This document shows, piece by piece, positions 18,450 to 28,074 of a DNA stretch of 53,143 nucleotides (within the stretch, counting starts at the first letter, position 1; every line of letters starts with the position of its first letter). The translations under genes and the position numbers were made by a program. This DNA is from JAWOJF01 sp046481785 (GTDB taxonomy: Bacteria; Bacteroidota; Ignavibacteria; Ignavibacteriales; Ignavibacteriaceae). The stretch is taken from NCBI GenBank assembly GCA_046481785.1, contig JAWOJF010000170.1, forward strand, positions 1 to 53,143, given 5' to 3'. Under the pieces are notes generated by a model that searched no databases, had not been told where the DNA came from, and was given only the letters and a program-made list of their open reading frames with translations.

Positions 18450-20714
18450 ATGTTCTTTAATTTCAGAAAATATTTATGGCTGTTAGTAAATGTAACCATT
18501 TTGTCTGGCTCAAATTTAGTGGCACAGGTTCAAGATGAAGTAAACGGAAATTTAATCCAATTTAATGATAATGGCTTATGGTGCTGGTTCCAGGACGAAA
18601 GAGCTATCATTGATAAGAGTTCAGGCAAACTAATACTTGGCAGCGATGCAAGTCAGGCCGGAGTTGGTTATTCAGCCCGGGACGGAGCTATTGAAGCAGT
18701 TATTTATGATTTGAATACTGGCTTATCCGGAAGATATGAACTGGCGGATATGGGATGCGATGATCACAATGTACCCGGCTTTATTTTGCGGCCTGACGGT
18801 AAGTATCTCTCAATGTATTCAGAGCATTATGACTATTATAACAGCCGTTACCGGATTTTTGATGGAAGTGAATGGTCACCCGAACAGGTTTTTGACTGGA
18901 TGGCAAGGCCGGGCGGCACTAATTATACTATTGCGTATAATAATCTTTATTACCTATCTGAAGAAGAGCGTATGTATAACTTTTCCAGGGCAGTTAACCG
19001 TTCTCCCAATTTTATTGTTTCTGATGATATGGGAGATACCTGGTCCTTCGGTGGACAGTTAACAACAAATACAAGTAATTCATATAACAAGGGTTATTAT
19101 AAATACTGGAGTAACGGAGTTAACCGTATCGATTTTATTTTTACAGAGCAGCATCCAAGAGATACTCTAACAAGTATATATCATGGCTATTTGCAGGATG
19201 GAAGAGCATATAATTCAAATGGAATTATAGTTGATGATAATATCTATGATTCAACCTTTGTCCCGGCATTTTGGAATTTTACCCGTGTTTTTGGCGACAA
19301 CACTATTATTGGCAACATTGCTTTCAGACGTTGTTGGCAGTCTGATCTTGTAAGATATGATGATGGAACAATTTCAGCAATTATAACTGCCAGGACGAAT
19401 CAAAGTTATAGCCCGGGATATCCTGATAATAATATTAACCCTGAACACGAATTTGTTTATTGCAGATTCGACGGCAGTAACTGGTCATATTCATATCTCG
19501 GTAAAGCCGGGTTAAAGTTTTATGCCTCAGAGGCCGATTATGTTGGCTTGGGAGCCCTTGTTCCTGATGACCCTAACACTCTATATATATCTACTCCTTA
19601 TGATCCGCGGGATACAACAATAAATTTAGGGGTAAGGGAAATATTTAAAGGAGTTACTTCAAATAATGGAGAAACCTGGGAGTGGACACCGGTTACACAA
19701 AATTCAGTAAGAGATAATATACGTCCTATAGTACCCGCCTGGGAGAATAACAAAACAGCTCTGCTTTGGTGCAGGGGAACATATATTTCTGCGCAGGGAT
19801 TTGACGCAGCCGTTGTTGGGATCATTGAAAACAATTCTGAAATATCCGGAGAAAAAAACTACATTGATGCTTCAGAGTCTAATACAAATTATGTCAATGG
19901 ATCAACAATTACTGCTACAGGCCCTGATGAAAACCCTGGTACATCTGATAATCAGTGGCATGAAAGAACGGGAATAGGGAACGGCGGTAATATTTACACC
20001 TCTGCCGAATTAACTGACGGTGAAAATGCACCAATGATAAAAACTCATATTAATTTACCCGATGGTGGAACTTACGATGTTTGGGTTAACTTCTGGGGTC
20101 ACCCCAATGTATATTCTGAATGGCGTATTAAAGCAGGTCTTTCACCGGAAAATATGCAGTTATTCAGATCAATGGCATGCAAACAAGTGGAAGGTACAGA
20201 TTATGAAAGTGAACCAGTCTTATCTTCAAATAGCGAAAGTTATCTTTATCAGGCATATATAGGACGTGTAAACGATGTTAGAAGTTTTGATGTATTTGTA
20301 GATGACTCGGCTTATAACATTGGAACTCCTCAGCCAATAATAGCCGGAGATATTAACCGCACATGGTATGATGGAGTTAGCTATGCTGCTGTTACTGAGA
20401 TTCCGGTAAGTGTTAATGGTGATCAAAACATTCCATCAGAGTTTACCCTGAAACAGAATTATCCAAATCCTTTTAATCCTTCTACAACTATAAGTTACTT
20501 GCTCAATAAACCCTCAACCGTTAAACTAACAGTTTATAACATGCTAGGCCAGAAGATTAAAGTTCTGCTGGATGGATTCAGAAATGCCGGCGGACATTCT
20601 ATAATGTGGGATGCAACAGATGATAGCAGCATTCCCGTTACTTCCGGCGTATATTTTTATCAATTAAAAACGGACAAACAAGTACTTCAGAAGAAAATGG
20701 TATTAGTTAGATAA
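18450..20714 (+). CDS. secreted BNR-4 beta-propeller protein with T9SS sorting domain
   Basis: A signal peptide (to about residue 25) is followed by a propeller-like domain (about 35-460) of the BNR_4 family (PF15892), with LWCWFQDERAII, DDHNVPGFILRPDGKYLSMY, WSFGGQL and WEWTPVT. Proteins of this fold bind or cleave glycans, and some polysaccharide lyases (ulvan-lyase type) are propellers with this look, but the activity here is not established. Residues about 470-660 form a second beta-rich domain, perhaps carbohydrate-binding, that I cannot name. The C-terminus is a T9SS sorting domain (QNYPNPFNPSTTISYLL, SGVYFYQLKTD, QKKMVLVR) closely like that of the GH8 protein 60 bases upstream, which suggests joint expression and export. 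Confidence 0.8.
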   Translation: MFFNFRKYLWLLVNVTILSGSNLVAQVQDEVNGNLIQFNDNGLWCWFQDERAIIDKSSGKLILGSDASQAGVGYSARDGAIEAVIYDLNTGLSGRYELADMGCDDHNVPGFILRPDGKYLSMYSEHYDYYNSRYRIFDGSEWSPEQVFDWMARPGGTNYTIAYNNLYYLSEEERMYNFSRAVNRSPNFIVSDDMGDTWSFGGQLTTNTSNSYNKGYYKYWSNGVNRIDFIFTEQHPRDTLTSIYHGYLQDGRAYNSNGIIVDDNIYDSTFVPAFWNFTRVFGDNTIIGNIAFRRCWQSDLVRYDDGTISAIITARTNQSYSPGYPDNNINPEHEFVYCRFDGSNWSYSYLGKAGLKFYASEADYVGLGALVPDDPNTLYISTPYDPRDTTINLGVREIFKGVTSNNGETWEWTPVTQNSVRDNIRPIVPAWENNKTALLWCRGTYISAQGFDAAVVGIIENNSEISGEKNYIDASESNTNYVNGSTITATGPDENPGTSDNQWHERTGIGNGGNIYTSAELTDGENAPMIKTHINLPDGGTYDVWVNFWGHPNVYSEWRIKAGLSPENMQLFRSMACKQVEGTDYESEPVLSSNSESYLYQAYIGRVNDVRSFDVFVDDSAYNIGTPQPIIAGDINRTWYDGVSYAAVTEIPVSVNGDQNIPSEFTLKQNYPNPFNPSTTISYLLNKPSTVKLTVYNMLGQKIKVLLDGFRNAGGHSIMWDATDDSSIPVTSGVYFYQLKTDKQVLQKKMVLVR

Positions 20715-20944
20715 TAAAAGAGAAAAGAAAGACATTTCTCTCGTATTATTTAAAGCTGCCCCTAAAATGTACAAAGATTGCTGCCTTGTGTAATTTCAGT
20801 CATCATGTAAATAATTGAATAAATTACCCTGTATCACCATTAATAAACACTTACCGGGATAAAATTGCGCTTGTTTTTTTGTTATAATGCTCTTAGTTTT
20901 ATCGACACACATGACCATATTTATAATTAAGGCTTATAAAAAAA

Positions 20945-22014
20945 GTGGAAAATAAGGGATTATTATTTATTCCTGATATAAGCGGATTTACCCGTTTTGT
21001 TAATGAAACAGAAATAGGGCATAGTCGCCTGATCATCCAGGAATTACTGGAAATTCTTATCAATGCCAATAATATGGGGCTTGAAATTTCCGAGATCGAA
21101 GGTGATGCGATCCTTTTCTACAAATATGGGGATTATCCGGATATGGAAGAATTGTACAAACAGGTAGAAAAGATGTTCTGCGAGTTTAACCGGCATCTTC
21201 TGGCATACGAACATCGCCGCTACTGCTGGTGTAAAGCTTGTGTATCTGCTATTAATCTGAGACTAAAAATAATTACTCACTATGGAGAATTTACCAGCTA
21301 TAATGTTAAAAATTTTAAAAACTTATAGGGAAAGATGTTATAGTTGCACACCAGCTTCTGAAAAATGAAATTGAACAGCATGAATACTGGCTGGTAACAA
21401 AAAATCTTCTGGAAGTTCCTCCCGCTGGTTTAACGCAATGGATGAAGTGGAACAGTAGTATTAAACAGACGGAATCCGGGCAAATATTATTTCACTATAC
21501 ACAACTGGGAGAATTAAAAAATACTATAACTCCTGAGCTTTCATTGCAGCCCGACATTTCAGACAAAGTAAAAATGATCTCAGTTTCTAAAGAATATGAT
21601 ACGGATATAATTACATTATTTCATGCAGTCGGTGATTTTAATTACCGTAACCGCTGGATTGAAGGAATAAAAAGGGTAGAGGAGATCGATCACTTTCTGC
21701 CGCGCGTTGGAATGCGATGCCGTTATTTTACTGATAAAGAAGAGTTTGTAATATACTCCAGCAGTTACTCACATAGCCAGGGCAAGGTTGAGTTCAGCGA
21801 AACTGATGAAAACAGAAACAACTTAACCTGCTTTATACTTGAATCAACAGGAAATAATAAAACAAGACTTACAGTTAATCTGTATTTTAAGAAAAACTTT
21901 TTTACAGAAATTATTTTTAAACTGATGAAGAAAGAGAAATTGGAGGAAACTTATAATAAATCCCTTTTAAATATTACAGAACTATTAAAAGAAATTAAGC
22001 TGCCCGCTAATTAA
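20945..22014 (+). pseudogene. DUF2652 cyclase-like/SRPBCC protein gene with a one-base frameshift
   Basis: Two frames make up one protein. The first (20945-21328, GTG start) begins LLFIPDISGFTRFVNETE, the class III nucleotide-cyclase-like start of DUF2652 (PF10851), and ends FTSYNVKNFKNL-stop. The second frame continues, without needing its own start, as KLIGKDVIVAHQLLKNEIEQ and runs to 22014 through an SRPBCC-like C-terminal half (about the last 140 residues). The break lies in the A5 run at 21317-21321; one more A would read NFKKLIGK and restore the frame. It may be a real pseudogene, a sequencing error in a homopolymer, or slippage. The function of the family is unknown; a role in cyclic-nucleotide-type signalling is only a fold-based guess. 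It converges on the GAF gene with a 4-base overlap. Confidence 0.8.
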
Positions 22015-24452
22015 TTATAAACATTTTCCATCTTTTGGGTAACAACCGATAACTCATTTATATCACCCGCCACAGAATGAGTAACATTTTTTGTATTAAC
22101 AGTAACTCTCAGGGCCCTTAGTCCATGAACCCCCTGAAGATCTTCAAGTTCAAAATCATCTGCTCTTTCCTTAATATATCCTATACTCTCAAGGTATTCA
22201 AGATACCTTCTGTATTCAGCAGCCTCATTCTTCTGAGAATAAATAATAGCTATCTTACCGGGCTGTGTCAGCCTTTCATCAGTTCCCTTAATAAAAGCCT
22301 TATCAATTCGTTTTTTCATTATCTCATAACGCAGATTGTAAGTACCGTCAACATCAAATTTTTTATCATCCTGCCGGAACCTTATGGAAAGCGGTTTGTT
22401 CTGAACAAGGATCAGATGAGAAGTTTCCAATGGTATTCTTAACTGCGGTTTTATTTCTTCAGTTTTTCTAACTATACCGCAGATCATCATTAACTGCCAT
22501 AACCTGAGGTTCTTCAGATAAATTTGATTAAACTCCTCTTCTCTTAAGAGGGAAGAACCGATATACATCCCATGTTCAACGCCATCGGTTTTGTATTTTT
22601 CAAAATAATGAGGCAGCATTTCTTGCGAAATCTTTTCACATTCATCCAGGTATTTAGAAATTGTATCATTAATAAGAGTTACACTCTCTTCGTAATATTT
22701 TCTCTTCAGGTAAAATGTGTTCAGTTGGGGATCAAGCATTTTGTAATAATCAAGGATTAAACTATTAATATCGTCACCAAAAGTTTTAATATGATTGAAG
22801 AGAGGCTCAATTTCGTTTTGTATAAATTCAATTATAGATATCTCATCGCCTGAATTAAGGCCTTTCTTTAATCTTTTTGAGTTCTTTTCAATACTGTATA
22901 CTAATTCTTTCAATATAGGAAGATTTTTAGCTCTGTTAGCAGATTTAATTATTTCCTGGGTTATTGAAAGATGTGATAACAAATCTTCTCTTATTGATTC
23001 ATTTCTTGAATCAGAAGAATTTCTTATATCAGACAACCCATATAGCGGATAAACATTTTCAAATACAATATCTTCCATCTCGGCAAGTTTATCTTTTTCT
23101 TTTTTGAAGATAAGATTAACTGCAGCCCTTCTAAAGCGCCATTCAACAGAGGGGTGAATAGCAGTACACTCTTCTTTTATCACTGCCTGTATCTGCGTGT
23201 CAAGTTCTTCCATGCTCCTTTTAACTGCAGTTGCAAACAGCATGAGAACACTTTTTATTTTAATCCAGTTAAAATAATTTATATCACCGGGATTCGGTGA
23301 GCCAAGTTCCAAAACACCGATTATTTTATTTTTATAAAAAAGCGGAGCTATAAGGATGTTTCTTATCCCTTGTCTTTTTAATTCATTTTCTACAGCGGTG
23401 CATCCTTCATATTTATCAATATCTTCAATAATTATAGTTTTTCCGCTTCTTTCAACCTTATCATAAACTGATCCGACAAAACTTTCACAGGATGTTTTGC
23501 ATGAATCATTTAGGAGAAAGCTGTCTCCAATTTTTCTTCCATAATCCCAGAACAGGCTCCAGTCCTCCGGTATCGATGCAAGTCCAAGTCTTAATTCCGG
23601 CAGTTCAAAAAGCGATTGCAGTTTATCTTCCAGACTTCTGAACCTTTCCTCAGAAATAATAGACTCCTTCTCAAGCAGGTCAAATTTTAAAGCAGAAATT
23701 GCCTCCTGGCTTGTAACGTCAATTGCAGTATATGTAACAAAACCTTCAAACACGAAATTATCAGGGGGTATGGTTTCCATCCAGTTATCAATATTGTAAG
23801 GATCCTTTAAAAGATTTTCAATGTCTTCAGGATTAAGTACAGGTAAAGTACCCGTGCATTTAACACTTGTAAATGATATATCAACCAGGAACTGGTAATA
23901 CTTATAAACTCTGGTGTCATTATCTTTAATTTTAATGATCACCGGTGTACTCGACCGTGCATTTATATTGTAAAATTTATCTAATATAGCAAGATATGCA
24001 CTTAGTATCTTACCCCGGTACATCGCTTTACGGTCTATGCCAAGATCGTGGGAGTGAACAAATTCATCAGACTGAAATATCCTTTCGAATGAAGGTGTTT
24101 TGTAAAAAGATTTAAATTTAAACGGGATACTTGAAGAACTTATCTGAATATTCCACTGGGACGGAGCATATACCAGCGACATCAGCAAATCAACTGTTTC
24201 TTTATATTTATCTATTACAGAAAGGTCTTCAATCGGCTCATATAATTCAGGTTTATTTTTAAGATTTTCAACTACTTTGCTGGCAATTGAAGATTTCAGC
24301 GAATTGGGATGTTTACTTTCTTTTTCCCATAATTCAATTAGCGGTTTTAAACTAAAACTGGTTTTAAACGGAAATTCCGGACTATTCATATCCAGTGTTT
24401 TTTCAAAATCCAAATAACTTTTCATAACTTTTCTTTCAGGTGTCTGACACAT
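22011..24452 (-). CDS. large GAF-domain protein of unknown function
   Basis: This 813-residue protein is apparently soluble, with no signal peptide or membrane helix. A GAF domain is visible in the middle (about 275-425), with GKTIIIEDIDKYEGC, NILIAPLFYKNKIIGVLEL and the helix that follows it. The N-terminal 270 residues and the C-terminal 390 residues are mostly helical and not recognised; similar large GAF proteins occur in Bacteroidota. There is no kinase, GGDEF or HTH module, so its output is unknown. The second methionine (residue 10, MKSYLDF, base 24425) has a better ribosome site (GAAAG) than the first and may be the true start. It is convergent with the frameshifted DUF2652 gene. Confidence 0.7.
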   Translation of the reverse strand: MCQTPERKVMKSYLDFEKTLDMNSPEFPFKTSFSLKPLIELWEKESKHPNSLKSSIASKVVENLKNKPELYEPIEDLSVIDKYKETVDLLMSLVYAPSQWNIQISSSSIPFKFKSFYKTPSFERIFQSDEFVHSHDLGIDRKAMYRGKILSAYLAILDKFYNINARSSTPVIIKIKDNDTRVYKYYQFLVDISFTSVKCTGTLPVLNPEDIENLLKDPYNIDNWMETIPPDNFVFEGFVTYTAIDVTSQEAISALKFDLLEKESIISEERFRSLEDKLQSLFELPELRLGLASIPEDWSLFWDYGRKIGDSFLLNDSCKTSCESFVGSVYDKVERSGKTIIIEDIDKYEGCTAVENELKRQGIRNILIAPLFYKNKIIGVLELGSPNPGDINYFNWIKIKSVLMLFATAVKRSMEELDTQIQAVIKEECTAIHPSVEWRFRRAAVNLIFKKEKDKLAEMEDIVFENVYPLYGLSDIRNSSDSRNESIREDLLSHLSITQEIIKSANRAKNLPILKELVYSIEKNSKRLKKGLNSGDEISIIEFIQNEIEPLFNHIKTFGDDINSLILDYYKMLDPQLNTFYLKRKYYEESVTLINDTISKYLDECEKISQEMLPHYFEKYKTDGVEHGMYIGSSLLREEEFNQIYLKNLRLWQLMMICGIVRKTEEIKPQLRIPLETSHLILVQNKPLSIRFRQDDKKFDVDGTYNLRYEIMKKRIDKAFIKGTDERLTQPGKIAIIYSQKNEAAEYRRYLEYLESIGYIKERADDFELEDLQGVHGLRALRVTVNTKNVTHSVAGDINELSVVTQKMENVYN

Positions 24453-24651
24453 TATAGTTTAAGGAACAGCAAACCATTGTGCCGCATAATTTGATAACAA
24501 AAGGAATTACCACATTATATGAAATTAATGCTGACTTTTCAAGTACCAAATTCTTCAACCGGATTTACTAAACTATATTAAAAATTATTATCTTGCCGAA
24601 GTAAATTAAGGTGAAATTTTATCCATCTTTATTAAAACTAAAGTATAAAAC

Positions 24652-26085
24652 ATGACATCCAGAAGAAATTTCATAAAACAAGCAGGAATATTATTATCGG
24701 GTATTTCATTAGGTGCCAGCGGTTTACAGGCAAAAACCGGCACTGTTTTGAACTACTCAACTAAGAGACCTCCGCTGCTGGAGAGAAAATTTACAAGTGA
24801 GGCTGTAGAGGAAATAATAAGGGAAATTAAGGGCAACTTGCAGAACGAAGAATTATCATGGTTATTTGAAAATTGTTTCCCAAATACTCTTGATACCACC
24901 GTTAATTATAAAATTATTGACGGCAGGCCGGATACTTTTGTTATTACCGGCGATATAAATGCTATGTGGTTAAGGGATTCTTCGGCTCAGGTATGGCCTT
25001 ATATACCTCTTTGCAGTAAAGATGAGAAACTAAAAGGTCTTATAGCGGGAGTTATTAACCGCCAGACTAAATGTATACTTATCGATCCATATGCGAATGC
25101 ATTTAATGATGGGCCTGTTGGAAGCGGATGGGAAAAAGATCTAACAGATATGAAACCGGAACTGCATGAAAGAAAGTGGGAAGTTGATTCCCTTTGCTAT
25201 CCCATACGGTTAGCTCATGCGTACTGGAAAGAAACCGGTGATATTTCATGTTTTGATGATAACTGGCAGAAAGCAATAAAAAGTGTATACAAAACATTTA
25301 GGGAACAGCAAAGAAAAGAAAACAAGGGGCCATATAATTTTCAAAGGATAACCAGTTATCAAAGCGACACTGTAGCTCTTCACGGATATGGTAATCCTGT
25401 TAAACCGGTAGGTTTAATCTGCTCTATATTTCGCCCTTCAGATGATGCAGCAATATACCCTTTCTTAATTCCTTCCAACTTATTTGCTGTTGTTTCTCTT
25501 AGACAGGCAGCAGAAATATTCACTTCAGTTTTTAATGATAAGGATTTTGCAGGTAACTTAACTGCCCTTGCTGATGAAGTAGAAGATGCAATTAACAGGT
25601 ATGCAGTAACTGAGCATCTGAATTACGGAAGTATATATGCCTATGAGGTAGATGGATTTGGGAATAAATTATTTATGGATGACGCAAATGTTCCGAGTCT
25701 GCTGAGCCTGCCTTATTTAAACATAACTGGACCCGATGTTCCTTTATATCTAAATACAAGAAAATTTGTCCTGAGTGAAAATAACCCGTATTTTTTTAAA
25801 GGAACGCGTGCCGAAGGAATTGGCGGTCCGCATGTTGGTATGGATATGGTATGGCCGATGAGTATAATAATGCGTGCACTTACAAGCAATGATGACGAAG
25901 AAATAAAATATTGTATAAGAACCTTAATTAAAACTCATGCAGGAACCGGTTTTATGCACGAATCATTTCACAAAAATGATCCGGCTAACTATACAAGGAA
26001 CTGGTTTGCCTGGGCAAATACTTTATTTGGTGAATTGATTCTGAAAATTTATCATCAGAAAAAAGAATTACTTAACAGTCTGTAA
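24652..26085 (+). CDS. GH125 exo-alpha-1,6-mannosidase, Tat-exported
   Basis: GH125 enzymes remove alpha-1,6-linked mannose from N-glycan-type structures without a metal. The protein opens with a twin-arginine signal (TSRRNFIKQAG and a hydrophobic stretch), then the (alpha/alpha)6 domain with NTLDTTVNY, TGDINAMWLRDSSAQ, DPYANAFNDG, HERKWEVDSLCYP, FRPSDDAAIYPFLIPSN (D264/D265, one of which is the likely acid) and GTGFMHESFHKND (E437, likely base). A paralogue without a signal sits at 50280. Both catalytic candidates agree with the pattern known for characterised GH125 enzymes. It opens the glycan locus on the plus strand, 89 bases before an SGNH hydrolase gene. Confidence 0.92.
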   Translation: MTSRRNFIKQAGILLSGISLGASGLQAKTGTVLNYSTKRPPLLERKFTSEAVEEIIREIKGNLQNEELSWLFENCFPNTLDTTVNYKIIDGRPDTFVITGDINAMWLRDSSAQVWPYIPLCSKDEKLKGLIAGVINRQTKCILIDPYANAFNDGPVGSGWEKDLTDMKPELHERKWEVDSLCYPIRLAHAYWKETGDISCFDDNWQKAIKSVYKTFREQQRKENKGPYNFQRITSYQSDTVALHGYGNPVKPVGLICSIFRPSDDAAIYPFLIPSNLFAVVSLRQAAEIFTSVFNDKDFAGNLTALADEVEDAINRYAVTEHLNYGSIYAYEVDGFGNKLFMDDANVPSLLSLPYLNITGPDVPLYLNTRKFVLSENNPYFFKGTRAEGIGGPHVGMDMVWPMSIIMRALTSNDDEEIKYCIRTLIKTHAGTGFMHESFHKNDPANYTRNWFAWANTLFGELILKIYHQKKELLNSL

Positions 26086-26174
26086 TTTATCACAAATATG
26101 TTTACACCTCTGCAAATATTCCGGGATATCAAATGAATCATAATAGGTATAATTAAATCATCTTATGAGGCATA

Positions 26175-28067
26175 ATGAAATCATCCGGTAATAAAAAGAA
26201 AAAGACTACAACAGGCAGGGAGCCTGCAAATCCCCAACTGTCAAACAAAAATAGCTTTTCCGGCGGAAAATTTAAGAATAAAAAATCTTCCGTTTTGTTT
26301 TATGCTATAATGTTTCTGATCCCGGTTATGTTTTTTGTACTGCTGGAATTAGCGTTAAGAATATTTAATTACGGGTATGATTATACTCAGTGGGCAGATG
26401 CAGGTTCAGGGAAATATATTATTAATCATGATGTCCCAAGAAGATATTTTAGCGGCGTTAAGTTTCTTCCTGTTACAAGTGAAGATGTCTTTGACCAGGA
26501 AAAAAAGAGTAATGCTTTCAGAGTATTTGTCCTTGGTGAAAGCAGTGCCGCGGGCTACCCGTATATGCCGATGGGTTCTTTTTCGCGGTACATCAGGAAA
26601 AGACTGGAACTTGTATATCCAAATACACCTGTTGAAGTAATTAATTTAAGTATGACGGGTATTAGTTCTTATACTTTGTATGATTTGCTGCCCGGCATTA
26701 TTGAACAAAAACCCGATCTAATTTTAATCTATACAGGGCATAATGAGTATTATGGTGCCCTCGGTGCAGGCTCTTCAGAATCATTAGGCACTTCAAACAC
26801 AGTTGTTAAGTTTATTCTTTACCTGAATAAGTTTAAGACAACCCAATTAGTTCGTAATACTGTTAAGTCTGTAGTATCATTATTCTCCTCAAAAGAAGCC
26901 GTCTCCGGCAGTCTGATGGCAAGGATGGCAAAAGACCAGTACATTCTGCTGAACTCACAGAAGTACCGGGCAGGCCTGGAGATGTTTGAAGAAAATATCA
27001 GGGATATTTTAGAGCAGACAAAGAATGCAAACGTGCCTGTAATATTGGGACGGCTGGTTTCTAATCTGAAAGATCAGAGGCCGTTTATTTCTGTACCTGA
27101 TAAAAAATTTAAAGAAGCCGGCCGGGTATATGAAGAGGCTCTGCTTGAACTAAATAATAAAAATTTACATAAGGCTGATTCACTTTTCCGGTTAGCAAAA
27201 GATCTGGACGCTTTAAGATTCAGAGCTCCTGAAGATCTTAACAAAATTATAGATAACCTGGGAAAAGAATTCCAGGTGAGTGTTGTTTCAATCGATTCTA
27301 TATTTAACTCTGAAAGTCCTGATCGTATAGCTGGAGATAACCTGATGGTTGATCACCTTCACCCAAATTTTAAGGGCTATCAGTTGATGGGTAAAGCATT
27401 TTATGAAGCTATGCGCTTATCGGGCAATCTGCCGAAAACAGAGGAACCTGCGATAACTTTTAATATACAGGATAGTGTTACAAGAGCAAATTTTTTATTT
27501 ACAGATCTTGATTCTGTAATTGGGAATAATATTGTTGCACTGCTTAAAAGTGACTGGCCTTTTTCTAAAAAAGGGGAGCATACTTTTGTTACTGATTATA
27601 CTCCCAAAAATTTCCTTGATTCAATTGCATTTCAGTTTATAGATAACAAGATTACCTGGGCAGATGCACATCTGAATGCCGCTGCAGCTTATCTGGATAG
27701 AGATGACATACAAAATCATGTAAAACATATTAATGTCTTGCTTTATCAATATCCTTCATTAATAAACTACAAATCAGCAATTAAATATTTTTATTCTCAA
27801 AATAAACTTAATATTAATGACTTTACCGAAAAGAGAATGGGGATAATTGCAGTTTACATTAAAGAGTACGATGAAGCTGTTGCCTTATTAAATAAAAGCA
27901 GCCGGGTTAATCCATCTGACCCGCAAATTTTATATTATCTTGCTCAGGCATATTCGGAAAAGAAAGATTTCCGGACTGCCCTTAATACAATAAATAAATG
28001 CCTGGATATTAATTCTGATTATCCTGGAGCTAATAATTTAAAGCAGCAGCTCCTCAGCAAGATTTAA
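26175..28067 (+). CDS. membrane-anchored SGNH/GDSL hydrolase with TPR-like C-terminus
   Basis: After a lysine-rich cytoplasmic head (about 1-40) there is one membrane helix (about 42-63), so the catalytic domain should face the periplasm. SGNH blocks are visible: VFVLGESSAAGYPY (nucleophile S123), IYTGHNEYYGALG (block III with the asparagine) and DHLHPNFKGYQLM (D393, H396). The last 130 residues contain tetratricopeptide-like repeats (VALLNKSSRVNPSDPQILYY). SGNH enzymes of this sort are often carbohydrate O-acetylesterases or lipases; here the substrate is unknown. It follows the Tat-exported GH125 gene and converges on the secreted GH29 gene with seven bases between them, so an esterase acting on a decorated glycan is possible but unproven. 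Confidence 0.75.
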   Translation: MKSSGNKKKKTTTGREPANPQLSNKNSFSGGKFKNKKSSVLFYAIMFLIPVMFFVLLELALRIFNYGYDYTQWADAGSGKYIINHDVPRRYFSGVKFLPVTSEDVFDQEKKSNAFRVFVLGESSAAGYPYMPMGSFSRYIRKRLELVYPNTPVEVINLSMTGISSYTLYDLLPGIIEQKPDLILIYTGHNEYYGALGAGSSESLGTSNTVVKFILYLNKFKTTQLVRNTVKSVVSLFSSKEAVSGSLMARMAKDQYILLNSQKYRAGLEMFEENIRDILEQTKNANVPVILGRLVSNLKDQRPFISVPDKKFKEAGRVYEEALLELNNKNLHKADSLFRLAKDLDALRFRAPEDLNKIIDNLGKEFQVSVVSIDSIFNSESPDRIAGDNLMVDHLHPNFKGYQLMGKAFYEAMRLSGNLPKTEEPAITFNIQDSVTRANFLFTDLDSVIGNNIVALLKSDWPFSKKGEHTFVTDYTPKNFLDSIAFQFIDNKITWADAHLNAAAAYLDRDDIQNHVKHINVLLYQYPSLINYKSAIKYFYSQNKLNINDFTEKRMGIIAVYIKEYDEAVALLNKSSRVNPSDPQILYYLAQAYSEKKDFRTALNTINKCLDINSDYPGANNLKQQLLSKI

Positions 28068-28074
28068 CAGATAG

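Noticed and set aside
18121..20714. Direct repeat between the ends of the GH8 and BNR-4 genes
   Set aside because: The similarity is explained by the homologous T9SS sorting domains and is not a mobile repeat.
21317..21321. Programmed ribosomal frameshift in the DUF2652 gene
   Set aside because: A T4A5 run is present, but no stimulatory hairpin or pseudoknot was seen just downstream and the family is not known to use frameshifting, so a plain indel is preferred.
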